A stretch of 64,000 nt of DNA from Edaphobacter sp. 12200R-103. Its GTDB lineage: Bacteria; Acidobacteriota; Terriglobia; Terriglobales; Acidobacteriaceae. Shown here in pieces: positions 8,343-17,605 of this stretch (the first letter of the stretch is position 1; each line of letters begins with the position of its first letter). Location of the stretch: contig NZ_CP048114.1 in assembly GCF_010093025.1 (NCBI RefSeq), forward strand, positions 434,001-498,000, written 5' to 3'. Below the pieces are notes generated by a model. That model made no database searches. It was given only the letters and a program-made list of their open reading frames with translations, and was not told the DNA's origin. Both the position numbers and the translations under genes were made by a program.

Positions 8343-9260
8343 ATGACAGGAGAGGCAGAGCAGCAGCTGCGCGCCTATGTCGAATATCTTCGCGACCTGG
8401 GTGTCTACAATCTGTATCGTCGAGGCGATCCAGTCTTCGAAAAAGCGGAGCAGGAGCAGCCGGTAGCGACTGCCTCCGCGGCTGCCCACGCTTCAGAGCA
8501 GGTAACGGTTGCGCCGGTGCAGGCGCCTGTACTAACCGCGTCTTCCATGAGGACAATTCCTCAACCTGCTCAGCCTACCCCTGCAACTCCGCTCACTTTG
8601 AGAGCATCTTCGGAGCCCGAGATTCCAAAGCTCATCAGTTTTAACGACCTTGCCCCTCTGCCAGAGGTTCGCCACGAGCCTGCCGCCAAGTCCGCAGCTC
8701 TGGAGGCGATCCGGGAGGAGATAGGCGACTGTACGCGCTGTCCTCTTGCATATGCGGGCCGGCACAAGATCGTCTTTGCAGACGGCGACCCCAATGCGCG
8801 GCTGATGTTTGTCGGCGAAGGACCGGGAGCCGATGAGGACGCTCAGGGGCTTCCGTTTGTCGGCAAAGCAGGACAATTGCTGAACAACATGATCACGGCT
8901 ATGGGACTCAAGCGCGAGCAGGTCTATATCGCCAATATCGTCAAATGCCGTCCACCGGCAAACCGAGTCCCTGAGCCTGTCGAGGCGAACACGTGCAGCC
9001 AGTTTCTGCTTCGCCAGATCGACGTCGTGCAGCCTCAGATCATCGTGGCCTTAGGATCGACGGCGGCAACCTACCTTCTCGGCAGGAAGCAGTCACTCGC
9101 TGGACTTCGCGGGATATGGCATAGCTGTCGCGGAGCAAAGCTGGCTGTCACGTATCATCCGGCGTTTCTATTGCGTGACCCGCGTCAGAAGGGCGAGGCG
9201 TGGAAGGACCTTCAGATGGTCATGAAGGAGATGGGGCTGAAAGCTCCCGGGAAGGGCTGA
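8343..9260 (+). CDS. Family 4-type uracil-DNA glycosylase
   Basis: 305 residues. It removes uracil from DNA at the start of base excision repair. After a low-complexity, proline/alanine-rich N-terminal extension of about 110 residues, the catalytic domain shows CTRCPLA (two iron-sulfur cysteines), motif A GEGPGADEDAQG, the third cysteine in VKCRPPANR, the fourth in NTCSQF, and motif B YHPAFLLRDP. The spaced cysteines imply a 4Fe-4S cluster as in thermophile-type UDG. The extension may contact DNA or partners but shows no recognisable domain. The gene follows rpoZ by about 30 bases. Confidence 0.92.
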   Translation: MTGEAEQQLRAYVEYLRDLGVYNLYRRGDPVFEKAEQEQPVATASAAAHASEQVTVAPVQAPVLTASSMRTIPQPAQPTPATPLTLRASSEPEIPKLISFNDLAPLPEVRHEPAAKSAALEAIREEIGDCTRCPLAYAGRHKIVFADGDPNARLMFVGEGPGADEDAQGLPFVGKAGQLLNNMITAMGLKREQVYIANIVKCRPPANRVPEPVEANTCSQFLLRQIDVVQPQIIVALGSTAATYLLGRKQSLAGLRGIWHSCRGAKLAVTYHPAFLLRDPRQKGEAWKDLQMVMKEMGLKAPGKG

Positions 9261-9289
9261 TACCTTCCCCCTATGTTTTTTGTGCAAAG

Positions 9290-9976
9290 TTATCGGGGCG
9301 GAGGAATGCGTACGGTATTTGCACGGCAGGATCGGATACCGCTACAGGCAACCGCACGCAGTGATTTGTCCAGGCAGACCTCGACGGCAGTCAGGTAATT
9401 GCTTCCGCAGGTCATGGCGAGACTTGTGGCAGGAATCGCAGGATTGGCTTCAGTGAAGAGTCCGAGGATCTTCGCCGGTGGAAGAGAGATCTGTTTGTCC
9501 AGAGAGGCAAAGGTCTGCGGAACGGCGACGGAGTGGACCGCCCTTCGCGCGAGATGAAAGAAGGCATCTGGGGTGAGACCGGAGCAGGTGCCATGAGTCT
9601 TCCATTCGTGCTGCAGGAGGCTGGCGTCCGGGTAGATGTCGCTATACTGCGATGGATCCGAAGGTCCGGGCGCTCTGCTGCAGCTCTCGGGATAGCTTCC
9701 GTCGTTGTTCTCGGGCCAGAGGCCGTGCAGCACAAAGGTGGAATGCTGGGAGCATTGGATATCCGATGGGTGCGAGTGGCAGAACTCCGGCGACCAGGAG
9801 AGGTTCAGCAGGTAGTAGTCGAAGTTCTGTGGGCCTGTCGGAGCTGGGGCTGCGACGGAAGAATCTGCCGTGCTGCGGGGAGCTTGAGCGGGATGCTCTA
9901 TCGGCTGTTGGGCGTTGCAGCCGGTGAGAAGCACAAAGACGAGGGTGCAGGCGAGAGATATGATCTGCTTCTGCAT
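9290..9976 (-). CDS. Ribonuclease T2 family lipoprotein
   Basis: 228 residues from ATG 9976. The N-terminus is a lipoprotein signal (hydrophobic stretch ending LLTGC at about 17-21) followed by a Ser/Pro/Ala-rich linker. The enzyme domain has both RNase T2 catalytic blocks: FVLHGLWPENNDG (CAS1) and HEWKTHGTC (CAS2), giving the two histidines and the glutamate/lysine of acid RNases, and several cysteines for disulfides. It probably cleaves extracytoplasmic RNA into 2',3'-cyclic phosphates. An in-frame extension upstream to 10327 is open but overlaps the cupin gene on the other strand, so the later start is preferred. No good SD is visible. Confidence 0.88.
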   Translation of the reverse strand: MQKQIISLACTLVFVLLTGCNAQQPIEHPAQAPRSTADSSVAAPAPTGPQNFDYYLLNLSWSPEFCHSHPSDIQCSQHSTFVLHGLWPENNDGSYPESCSRAPGPSDPSQYSDIYPDASLLQHEWKTHGTCSGLTPDAFFHLARRAVHSVAVPQTFASLDKQISLPPAKILGLFTEANPAIPATSLAMTCGSNYLTAVEVCLDKSLRAVACSGIRSCRANTVRIPPPR

Positions 9977-10058
9977 GCGGGAAGGATAGCAGGCCGCTAT
10001 GGACTGGGCGTCAATTCCCAGTAGCGCATCGCTGTAAAGATATGTTTCACTTCTGGGC

Positions 10059-10583
10059 ATGGCTAATAAACAGACTCGCCGCAATTTTCTGCTGACGGCT
10101 CCCATTGCTGCCGCCGCTGTCTCTCCCTTTGCTGACACGATGCTACATGCCTCTGCCGCAGGCTCCGCCATGGGACAGACCGCAGATGCGAGTGGCATAG
10201 AAGTATTCACCGCTGCAAAGATGGCGAGCGAGGTGAAAAGTGTTTCGGTAAACCACGAAACGAAAAATATCCTGACCACCCCCGGAACGCTGATGATCCT
10301 CACACAAGAGACGAAGAAGGCGGCCAAGGAGTTTGAGTGGCACGCGACGCGTGACCACGTCTTTCAGATACTGGACGGCGAAACTAAGTACGAACTCGGC
10401 GGAGCGCCCAAAGGTGCGCATCAGACCAAGCCAGGCGAGTGGCTGGCGCCTGAGAGTGACGGCGCGAAGACCGTGATCCTCAAAAAAGGCGACTATCTCT
10501 TTGTCCCGCGTATGACACCGCATAAGCGCTCCACTGAAGGCAGTGTGAGCCTGCTGCTGATCTCATCCCAGACACCGGCATAA
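10059..10583 (+). CDS. Tat-exported cupin-domain protein
   Basis: 174 residues. The N-terminus TRRNFLLTAPIAAAAV is a twin-arginine signal with a hydrophobic core, so the folded protein is probably exported with its cofactor. The mature part is a single small beta-barrel: WHATRDHVFQILDGETKYELG fragments contribute metal-ligand-type histidines, and a second motif near FVPRMTPHKRS supplies another. The substrate cannot be predicted from sequence. It starts 82 bases from, and diverges from, the RNase T2 gene, and is closed by a hairpin terminator at 10605-10634. Confidence 0.72.
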   Translation: MANKQTRRNFLLTAPIAAAAVSPFADTMLHASAAGSAMGQTADASGIEVFTAAKMASEVKSVSVNHETKNILTTPGTLMILTQETKKAAKEFEWHATRDHVFQILDGETKYELGGAPKGAHQTKPGEWLAPESDGAKTVILKKGDYLFVPRMTPHKRSTEGSVSLLLISSQTPA

Positions 10584-10604
10584 GTCTTTAGCCGCGAGAT
10601 ACGA

Positions 10605-10634
10605 AAAAGACTGCGCTCCCATGCGCAGTCTTTT
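10605..10634 (+). terminator. Rho-independent terminator after the cupin gene
   Basis: Twelve-base perfect arms (AAAAGACTGCGC at 10605-10616 and GCGCAGTCTTTT at 10623-10634) enclose a six-base loop, and the right arm ends in a T run. The A-rich left flank means it could also work on the opposite strand, but no gene converges on it. Confidence 0.9.
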
Positions 10635-10717
10635 GCATTTAAAGCATTTTCACACTCTGTTTACCTGGCTGCATTGGGTTGTTCTTAGTCTTCGTCAGAA
10701 TTCAGGAGAGCGACTTA

Positions 10718-12154
10718 ATGAAAAAAACAGTCTTGCAGATGTCTATGGCATTGGTATGTGGCGCGGCTCTGGTTCCAGCGCAGGCACAGGTTTCGCTGCT
10801 TGCAAAGGGAACCCTGACCAGCTCGGCGGCAGGTGATTACAAGGATCTCTCGGGTTTGAACGGAACTCTGGAAAATGGAGCACCGGCGAATCTGCTGGGA
10901 GGTCTGGGATCGGGTATCGCCTATGTCTCGGGCGACAGGTTTGTAGCGGTACCGGATCGAGGCCCGAACGCCGTGTCGTACAACTCGCTGATCGATGACA
11001 CTGTGACCTACATTCCTCGTATCCAGACGATTCGGATGAACCTGGCGAAGAATAAAGGGGCAGGGTTGCCGTACATGATCACGCCGAAGCTGGAAGACAC
11101 GACCCTGCTGTGGAGCATGCTTCCTCTGGTCTATGGCAACGGCACAGCGTATGGCGTGCCGGCAGGAGCGCCAAAGCAGAACACGTTTTTGAGGCACTAT
11201 TTTACAGGCCGCTCCGACAACTTCGATCCTTCACAGAGCTCCGATTATGTGCGCGACGCTCGCCTCGACCCGGAGAGCATTCGCGTCTCGAACGATGGCC
11301 TGACTGTCTTCATCTCCGACGAGTACGGACCCTATGTATACCAGTTTCTGCGCCGCACAGGGGAGCGCATCCGAACCTTCGACCTACCTAGGGCCTTCGC
11401 CGTCGCGCATCCCGGCACAACCACGGATAACGAGAAGGCAACAAATTCGACGGGACGGGTTCCAAACAAGGGGATGGAGGGCCTGGCGTTGACCCCGGAC
11501 GGGCGTCATCTGCTGGGGATTCTGCAGACCGCCACAATTGAGGACACCAATGCGGGTGGGCCAGGCGCAAACCTTCTGCGCATGGCGCTCATCGATATCG
11601 CCAGTGGCAGGACCGTGCACGAGTACGGCTATCTCCTCACGACCGGAAGCGGCGTAAGCGATATCGTGGCTCTGAACAATCATGAGTTCCTGGTCGATGA
11701 ACGTGATGGCAAGGGCCTTGGAGACGGAAGCAAAGCAAAGGTAAAACAGCTCTTCAAGATCGATATAGACAAAGCCACGGACATTGCCGGAATGGATGGC
11801 AACACCGCGGCCACGGTGGCGGTTCCGAAGACGCTCTTTTTAGACATCGTCAAGGTGCTTGGAGACAACGGTGTCACTTCGGCACAGGTGCCTGCCAAGA
11901 TTGAAGGTCTCGCATTCGGCCCGGATCTTCATCAGAATGGCAAGGCTGTTCACACCTTGTGGGTAGCCAACGACAATGACTTCCTGCAGGACTACGACGG
12001 TGGCGCTGGCTCAAATCCGAACCAGTTCTTTGTCTTCGGATTCACGGACTCGGATCTCGGCGGATCGAAGTATGAGCCGGAAGGTCATGGAGGCCCACTG
12101 TCCGGTCTGGGCGGCGTCTTCGGTCATGGCCAGGATAGTCCATTCGGCTGGTAA
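10718..12154 (+). CDS. Secreted phytase-like/esterase-like beta-propeller protein
   Basis: 478 residues from ATG 10718, selected because CAGGAGAG lies directly upstream and a Sec signal follows (MKKTVLQM then ALVCGAALVPAQA, cleavage after AQA at about 25). The mature protein resembles the family annotated as esterase-like activity of phytase: GGLGSGIAYVSGDRFVAVPDRGPN near the start, DPESIRVSNDG and EGLALTPDGRHL in the middle, and KIEGLAFGPDL toward the end. These repeated segments suggest a propeller with acidic metal sites. The substrate (phosphoester or other) is unknown. It is monocistronic, with terminators on both sides. Confidence 0.78.
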   Translation: MKKTVLQMSMALVCGAALVPAQAQVSLLAKGTLTSSAAGDYKDLSGLNGTLENGAPANLLGGLGSGIAYVSGDRFVAVPDRGPNAVSYNSLIDDTVTYIPRIQTIRMNLAKNKGAGLPYMITPKLEDTTLLWSMLPLVYGNGTAYGVPAGAPKQNTFLRHYFTGRSDNFDPSQSSDYVRDARLDPESIRVSNDGLTVFISDEYGPYVYQFLRRTGERIRTFDLPRAFAVAHPGTTTDNEKATNSTGRVPNKGMEGLALTPDGRHLLGILQTATIEDTNAGGPGANLLRMALIDIASGRTVHEYGYLLTTGSGVSDIVALNNHEFLVDERDGKGLGDGSKAKVKQLFKIDIDKATDIAGMDGNTAATVAVPKTLFLDIVKVLGDNGVTSAQVPAKIEGLAFGPDLHQNGKAVHTLWVANDNDFLQDYDGGAGSNPNQFFVFGFTDSDLGGSKYEPEGHGGPLSGLGGVFGHGQDSPFGW

Positions 12155-12177
12155 GCAGCGCTTCAGCAGATCGAAGA

Positions 12178-12204
12178 GACGGCTCGCCTATATGGCGGGC
12201 CGTC
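12178..12204 (+). terminator. Hairpin terminator after the phytase-like gene
   Basis: GACGGCTCGCC at 12178-12188 pairs with GGCGGGCCGTC at 12194-12204 (one G-T wobble) around a five-base loop TATAT and is followed by CCATTTTGTTT. It lies 24 bases beyond the stop codon. Confidence 0.82.
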
Positions 12205-12245
12205 CCATTTTGTTTCTCTTCTCCACCTTTCGCGGTGAGATCGCT

Positions 12246-12812
12246 TTACGCATTGAACGGATGCTCTTGCGTGGTGCGCGCATTCTGTGCCGTCAATGGA
12301 GTCTCGCTCACGCGGAGCTCTACTCCAACATCTTCGGTACGCTCTATCCGGTCCCTGGACCTTTTGGCGAGCCTTCGAATCGGAACCTGCGCGAGCCCCA
12401 GCAGGCCCAGGCCAAGCAGAAACAGGGTAGAAGATTCCGGTGCTGGAACGGCCTCGACTTGAGCCAGGAGCATGCCATTCAACGGTGAGCCCAGCTCCAG
12501 CGACCCACTCTCATCCTGAATCACGCCCATACTATAGGGCGACAGCAGGAGCCCTGTCACATCCGCTCCGGAATCGCTGTCTGCGTTCCGTGCAAGGAGT
12601 ACCTCCGATGTATGCAAGGTGTCGAAGTGCTCGAGAGACTCTATCTCCAAAGGAGAGTCCGTCTTCACGGAGAGCAAACTGAACGTCGATGGCCAGGAAT
12701 TGAATGTATTACCAAAAGGCTTGGCATAGATTCTGCCCGAGGATGGTAGCAACGTCAGAGCGACACAGGAGAATTTAATCAAACTGTTTGAACCGATGAA
12801 TTTCATTTTCAT
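12246..12812 (-). CDS. PEP-CTERM sorting-domain protein
   Basis: 188 residues from ATG 12812, chosen over 12851 because AAGGAGG lies eight bases upstream. The product has a Sec signal (MKMKFIGSNSLIKFSCVAL), an anonymous middle and a C-terminal sorting segment VPAPESSTLFLLGLGLLGLA followed by arginine-rich RRLAKRSR. That tripartite tail is the PEP-CTERM signal that exosortase recognises, here with PAP-E in place of the canonical PEP. About 45 residues follow the basic anchor, longer than usual, so the natural stop may have been lost by a small mutation. The mature function is unknown. No exosortase gene is in the window. Confidence 0.75.
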   Translation of the reverse strand: MKMKFIGSNSLIKFSCVALTLLPSSGRIYAKPFGNTFNSWPSTFSLLSVKTDSPLEIESLEHFDTLHTSEVLLARNADSDSGADVTGLLLSPYSMGVIQDESGSLELGSPLNGMLLAQVEAVPAPESSTLFLLGLGLLGLAQVPIRRLAKRSRDRIERTEDVGVELRVSETPLTAQNARTTQEHPFNA

Positions 12813-13063
12813 AATGGATGCCTCCTTCGCGTCATCGTGTGAAGGCACCAACGCGAAGGTCGCGCGCCGGTATAAATAAGCCGGGCAGGCAATAGAACTG
12901 GAATAAGTAACCCAAGCAATCTGCCAAAAAGGAAACCCGGTATAGGGCGCCGGGGTGAATGTCTTTATGGATGCAAAGAAGCAGTCTGAAGTAGCCCGGT
13001 ATTGAATTCAAAGGAAATAATGGTCGATACGCACTCGTGATTCGAACCGGATAAGCTGGAAAG

Positions 13064-15556
13064 ATGCCTCAGTTTTGCGAAGTTGCCCTCCCGGTTCCGC
13101 TGGATCAGACCTTCACCTACATGGTCAACGGAACTGTTCCTCTCGTGGGCGCGCGCGTACTGGTTCCTTTCAGCGGACAAAAGCTGATGGGGGTGGTCAT
13201 TCGAGTGCACACAGAGACTCCTGCGGAGGACATCGAGATAAAGCCGATCCAGCAAGTGCTCGATGACGCAGCTTTGCTGCCTGATGAATTGATGGAATTG
13301 GCTAGATGGATCTCGCAGTATTACCTTGCTCCGTTAGGCGAGGTGTTGCGAGGGATGCTTCCCCTGGGTGCGGAGGTCCGGCGACACTTCATTTACAGCA
13401 TCACGGAGATCGGTCGCAAGGTTCTGTACGATGGCGCGGAGCGTGGAGCCTCGCGGCGCTCCCGGCTAAGTCCGGAGGAACAAAACCGCGAGTATTCTGT
13501 GCTGAATTATTTGGATAATGGCGAGGCTGCGAAGATGTCGGCGCTGCGCTCGGCTACTGGAGCCAATAAGGCTTTGCTGGACGGCATGGTCCGCAAGAAG
13601 TGGCTGCTGCGCCAGGCCATAGCGGAAGAGCGGGATGCCCGACGTCTGGTGAAGGTGGCTGTGCTTGTCGAAGATGCCCGTCTACCGAAGCTCAATGCGA
13701 ATCAGACAGCCATCTTGGCTGAGCTGGCTGCTATAGGCGGACGGATCCAGGTTCGCGATCTCAAGGAATCGCTGGGGCGTAAAGGCGTTCCCGAGTCGAC
13801 CTTGGGAACCCTGGTGAAACGCGGCTTAGTGTGCATCGAGGATGCAGCTGAGGAGTTTCACTTCGGTGGTGTAGCAGCGCACGGCAAGAAACACGCCCAT
13901 GAGCATACCCTGAACGAGGTCCAGACAGAGGCGCTCAGCTCAGTTGCGATTGCCATGACGCAGGAAGGTTTCAAGCCGCATCTGCTGTATGGGGTGACAG
14001 GGAGTGGAAAGACCGCCGTCTATTTCGCTGCTATGCGCCGGGCGCTGGATGCAGGCAAATCGGCGCTGCTGATGGTTCCTGAAATTGGGCTGACGCCGGC
14101 GATGACCGGACAGCTGGTGGCAGCGTTCGGAGATGAGGTGGCTCTGCTGCACTCACAGTTGACGCCGGACGAGCGGGCGGAGCAGTGGCATCGTATCCGG
14201 CGAGGGGAAGCTCGCGTGGTGGTTGGAACACGGTCGGCAGTCTTTGCGCCGGTGCGCGACCTTGGCCTGATTATCGTGGATGAAGAGCACGATGGGAGCT
14301 ACAAGCAGGAGGAGACGCCGCGCTATCACGGACGCGACGTTGCCGTGATGCGCGCCAAGCTGAACGGCGCTGTCGTCGTGCTGGGTTCTGCGACACCTTC
14401 ACTTGAGAGTTGGGCGAATGCAGAAAATGGTCGTTATACGCGGATCGAGATGCGGAAGCGAGTAGCCGACAGGCCCCTGCCGGCGGTTGAGCTGGTGGAT
14501 ATGCGCAATGAGTTTCGCGAGACAGGCCAGGAGCAGCTGTTTTCGCGACGGCTGATCGAGGAGACTGAAGCCACTATTGCGCGCGGTGAGCAGGTGATCA
14601 TTCTTTTGAACCGCCGGGGATATTCGTTTGTTGTGATGTGCCGGGGCTGCGGTGAGAAGATCGAGTGCGAGAACTGCGCAATCTCGATGACTTATCACAA
14701 GCCGGTAGGCGGCGATGATGCGATTGCACAGCCCGGGCAGCGGCTGGAGTGTCATTATTGCGGCTTCCGGCGGGGCGTTCCGAGGGAGTGCCCGAAGTGT
14801 CAGAGCGAGCACCTCTATTTTCTGGGGGCGGGATCGCAGCAGGGAGAAGAGCGCCTGCAGGGAATCTTTCCCCATGCTCGCATCGGCCGAATGGACCGCG
14901 ATACAGTGCGTGGTCGAAGCGACATGGAGCGGTTGCTGGCCCGTCTCCATGCGGGCGAGATCAACCTGCTGGTCGGCACCCAGATGATTGCCAAAGGGCA
15001 TGACATTCACGGGGTGACATTGGTGGGAGTCGTGGGAGCGGACTTCGCGCTGGGGCTGCCAGACTTCCGCGCCGCCGAGCGGGTCTTCCAGCTCCTGACG
15101 CAGGTCTCAGGCAGGTCGGGCAGGGGAGAGCTTCCAGGCAAGGTTCTGGTGCAGACGTATCATCCGGATCACTACGCCGTGAAGTTTGCGGCGGAACACG
15201 ATTACCCCGGCTTCGTAGCAAAAGAGATGCAGTACCGCCGCTGGATGCACTATCCGCCGTTCGGTGTGCTCGCCAATGTGGTGATTCAGAGCGAACGATT
15301 CGAAGAAGCGACGGGGTGGTCGGCAGAGCTGGGACGATGGTTCCGGGGAGCCACCCTGGGCAAGGTCAGGGTGCTCGGCCCCGCAGCTGCCCCGATCTCG
15401 CGTATTAAGCGAATTTATCGCTTCCACTTTGTCGTCAAGGGCGAGACCAGAAGTGCGTTGAGTGAGGCTCTCCGTGGGATGCTTCGGTTTGCGGGGACGC
15501 GCGAGATCCCACGACGGAGTCTCGTCGTCGATGTAGACGCTCTACACCTGATGTAG
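13064..15556 (+). CDS. priA: Primosomal protein N' (replication restart helicase PriA)
   Basis: 830 residues. PriA recognises stalled forks and reloads the replicative helicase. The N-terminal 3'-DNA-binding domain begins FCEVALPVPLDQTFTYMV. The helicase core has Walker A YGVTGSGKTAVYF at about 306-318, DEEH near 405, and GSATPSLESW. The zinc domain has four CxxC-type pairs (CRGCGEKIECENC and CHYCGFRRG plus CPKC), and GAGSQQGEERLQ is a family hallmark. All PriA motifs are present, so it should be active. It stands alone, upstream of a convergent HU gene. Confidence 0.97.
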   Translation: MPQFCEVALPVPLDQTFTYMVNGTVPLVGARVLVPFSGQKLMGVVIRVHTETPAEDIEIKPIQQVLDDAALLPDELMELARWISQYYLAPLGEVLRGMLPLGAEVRRHFIYSITEIGRKVLYDGAERGASRRSRLSPEEQNREYSVLNYLDNGEAAKMSALRSATGANKALLDGMVRKKWLLRQAIAEERDARRLVKVAVLVEDARLPKLNANQTAILAELAAIGGRIQVRDLKESLGRKGVPESTLGTLVKRGLVCIEDAAEEFHFGGVAAHGKKHAHEHTLNEVQTEALSSVAIAMTQEGFKPHLLYGVTGSGKTAVYFAAMRRALDAGKSALLMVPEIGLTPAMTGQLVAAFGDEVALLHSQLTPDERAEQWHRIRRGEARVVVGTRSAVFAPVRDLGLIIVDEEHDGSYKQEETPRYHGRDVAVMRAKLNGAVVVLGSATPSLESWANAENGRYTRIEMRKRVADRPLPAVELVDMRNEFRETGQEQLFSRRLIEETEATIARGEQVIILLNRRGYSFVVMCRGCGEKIECENCAISMTYHKPVGGDDAIAQPGQRLECHYCGFRRGVPRECPKCQSEHLYFLGAGSQQGEERLQGIFPHARIGRMDRDTVRGRSDMERLLARLHAGEINLLVGTQMIAKGHDIHGVTLVGVVGADFALGLPDFRAAERVFQLLTQVSGRSGRGELPGKVLVQTYHPDHYAVKFAAEHDYPGFVAKEMQYRRWMHYPPFGVLANVVIQSERFEEATGWSAELGRWFRGATLGKVRVLGPAAAPISRIKRIYRFHFVVKGETRSALSEALRGMLRFAGTREIPRRSLVVDVDALHLM

Positions 15557-15727
15557 CAGGAGGCGGGCATCGGCTGTTCATGGCATAAGAGATGGATCTT
15601 CTCGTCACCTATCGAGCCAGATGACACAGAAAAACCACCTCCATGCCAAAGGCACAGACTGATTGTCAGACCTTTCCATGCGGCGGACTCTTTCGTTGCT
15701 CGGCGGCGCCAGAGATCCTTGGCAGGG

Positions 15728-15997
15728 TTAGTTGAGCAGATGAAGCTCTTTGCCGGGCTTGAACCGCACTGCCTTGCCCGGGGCAATCGTAACTTCCGCT
15801 CCGGTACGCGGATTGCGTCCGATACCGGTCTTGCGCGGTTTGACGGTAAACACGCCAAAACCACGGAGTTCGATGCGGTCGCCAGCGACCAGCGTCTGCT
15901 TCATGCTCTCGAAAATAGCATCCACCGCAGCCTCTGCTTTTGTGCGTGGAAGGCCGGTGCGTTCAACAACCCTTTGTACTAAATCCTGCTTGATCAT
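15728..15997 (-). CDS. HU/IHF-family DNA-binding protein
   Basis: 89 residues. A small nucleoid-associated protein that bends DNA. It opens MIKQDLVQRVVERTGLPRTK and contains the helix-helix segment and the DNA-contacting beta arm with GRNPRTGAEVTI and the proline-bearing RNPRTG tip, then VRFKPGKEL. Charge and length fit either HU or an IHF subunit, and sequence alone does not decide. A TTGACA / TACTAT promoter lies upstream on the minus strand. The gene converges with priA. Confidence 0.92.
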   Translation of the reverse strand: MIKQDLVQRVVERTGLPRTKAEAAVDAIFESMKQTLVAGDRIELRGFGVFTVKPRKTGIGRNPRTGAEVTIAPGKAVRFKPGKELHLLN

Positions 15998-16077
15998 GTA
16001 TGGGCCGCCGTCCTTTAGGGCTGTAAATTTTTACTGTTTAAGTTTGAGACCTTGTACGACCTGGTTCGAATAACGTG

Positions 16078-16107
16078 ATAGTAGAAAGGTTGAAATCCCG
16101 TTGTCAA
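16078..16107 (-). promoter_or_regulatory. Sigma-70-type promoter for the HU-family gene
   Basis: On the minus strand TTGACA (complement of 16102-16107) and TACTAT (complement of 16078-16083) are separated by 18 bases. The -10 lies about 80 bases upstream of the ATG at 15997. The -35 is a perfect match to consensus. Confidence 0.65.
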
Positions 16108-16273
16108 CGACGGAACGCTACCGTAAGATGAAGAATCTAATGAAGCAATCTACACCTGCGGACCGCCGGGGCCTATTTTGCCATAAAGCAGGCTGAACTC
16201 GCGATAAATTGTTAAGCGAACGTTTTTATACTAGGTAATCTTTAAGACTCAAGCAGAAGGGAAGTAGAGCCGC

Positions 16274-16828
16274 GTGGCCATCAAAAGCGACCGTTGGATT
16301 CGCCAGCAGGCGAAGGAAAACGGAATGATCTCCCCGTTCAGTGAAAAGCAGGTTCGAGAAGGCGTCATCTCCTACGGTCTTTCTTCGTATGGATATGATC
16401 TTCGCGTCTCCGACGAATTCAAGATCTTTACTAACGTGAACAACGCCATCATCGATCCGAAGGCCTTTGACGAGCGGTCGTTTGTCACGGTGGTCGCCGA
16501 TAGCGTTATTGTTCCCCCAAATTCGTTTGCTCTGGCCCGTTCGATCGAATATTTCAAGATTCCGCGCGATGTTCTGACGATCTGCGTGGGCAAGTCCACC
16601 TATGCCCGTTGTGGGATTATCGTTAATGTGACCCCTTTCGAGCCGGAGTGGGAGGGCTTTGTCACTCTCGAAATCTCCAATACAACTCCTTTGCCTGCAA
16701 AGGTTTACGCCAATGAAGGGCTTTGCCAGATCCTCTTCTTCCAGTCTGATGAGCCTTGCGAGGTCAGCTATGCGGACCGCAGCGGCAAATATCAGAAGCA
16801 GCAGGGCATCGTACTGCCAAAGCTTTAG
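16274..16828 (+). CDS. dcd: dCTP deaminase
   Basis: 184 residues from GTG 16274. It converts dCTP to dUTP, feeding thymidylate synthesis. The trimeric dUTPase/Dcd fold shows [20 protein letters not shown], where the serine/arginine and glutamate are active-site residues, and [12 protein letters not shown]. It could be mono- or bifunctional (dUTP-forming versus dUMP-forming); the sequence was not discriminated here. It is divergent from the HU gene across a 276-base region with a TATACT element at 16227-16232. Confidence 0.95.
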   Translation: MAIKSDRWIRQQAKENGMISPFSEKQVREGVISYGLSSYGYDLRVSDEFKIFTNVNNAIIDPKAFDERSFVTVVADSVIVPPNSFALARSIEYFKIPRDVLTICVGKSTYARCGIIVNVTPFEPEWEGFVTLEISNTTPLPAKVYANEGLCQILFFQSDEPCEVSYADRSGKYQKQQGIVLPKL

Positions 16829-16922
16829 AAACATGGGCCCCGCCAGGTGCTGTCTCTTCGGAAGACGATCTTCTTCACGTCAGCACGTTTTTAGCTTTTG
16901 ACTTGTCGATTCGTTCGAGGCC

Positions 16923-17567
16923 ATGACTGAGACCAAGCAAGACGAGCCTTTCCGTATCGGGCTGATCGCCACCGATCCCTTGCGCGTCGTGGGGTTGCAG
17001 ACCATCATATCCGAGCAGGGGGGCGCCGAAGTGGTGACCGTAGCCAGTCCCGGCGCACTGGATGCCTCTGGCGTGTCTCTCGTTCTGGTGGATGCTGCCT
17101 GCACGGACCACCTTTTTGAGCTGCTTGAGACCTTCCGCCGCTCCCGGCCTCACCTCCGGCTTATCGTCATCGGACTTGAAGAAGACCATGATTATATCCA
17201 GAAGGTTATTGGTGCAGGAGCCAAAGGATACCTCTCCCACACCGCACGCGAGAACGAGATTCGCATGGCAATCGAGATTGTGCTGGACGGATCGGTCTGG
17301 GCCCCGCGCAAGGTTCTTGCGCGGCTGCTCGAAGCCAGTGCAGGGGAGAGGAGAGGCCCACTTCCGGAACCGAAATTCACCGAACGCGAGACGCAGGTTC
17401 TCGAGTTGCTGGTTGCAGGACGGCCGAATCGCGACATTGCGGAGGCGCTTGGAATCGACGCCGCCACGGTAAAGGCCCACGTAGGACGGCTCATGCGGAA
17501 GATGGGCGTGGAGAATCGAATCGCTCTCAGCGTACAGGCAGTCAATCGTAACCTCGTCCGTAAGTAA
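16923..17567 (+). CDS. LuxR/NarL-type response regulator
   Basis: 214 residues. The receiver-like domain (about 10-125) keeps a phosphoacceptor-position aspartate (VLVDAAC, D57) and the conserved lysine in GAKGYLS (K101), but the N-terminal acidic pair is reduced to a single aspartate (IATDPLR), so phosphorylation may be weak or absent. The C-terminal helix-turn-helix (about 148-210) is typical LuxR: FTERETQVLELLVAG then ATVKAHVGRLMRKMG. No histidine kinase is adjacent, so it is an orphan regulator with unknown input. A strong hairpin terminator follows the gene. Confidence 0.88.
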   Translation: MTETKQDEPFRIGLIATDPLRVVGLQTIISEQGGAEVVTVASPGALDASGVSLVLVDAACTDHLFELLETFRRSRPHLRLIVIGLEEDHDYIQKVIGAGAKGYLSHTARENEIRMAIEIVLDGSVWAPRKVLARLLEASAGERRGPLPEPKFTERETQVLELLVAGRPNRDIAEALGIDAATVKAHVGRLMRKMGVENRIALSVQAVNRNLVRK

Positions 17568-17605
17568 GACCAATGCAATGGGTTACCGGTAACTTGGGAA
17601 GCGAA

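Noticed and set aside
13030..13060. tRNA-like GATTCGAACC string
   Set aside because: No flanking T-stem, anticodon arm or acceptor pairing on either strand.
16058..16080. tRNA-like GGTTCGAATAAC string
   Set aside because: Bases around the loop do not pair; it lies in the HU/dcd promoter region.
17582..17593. Perfect palindrome GTTACCGGTAAC
   Set aside because: Twelve bases without a partner site or promoter; expected occasionally by chance in 64 kb.
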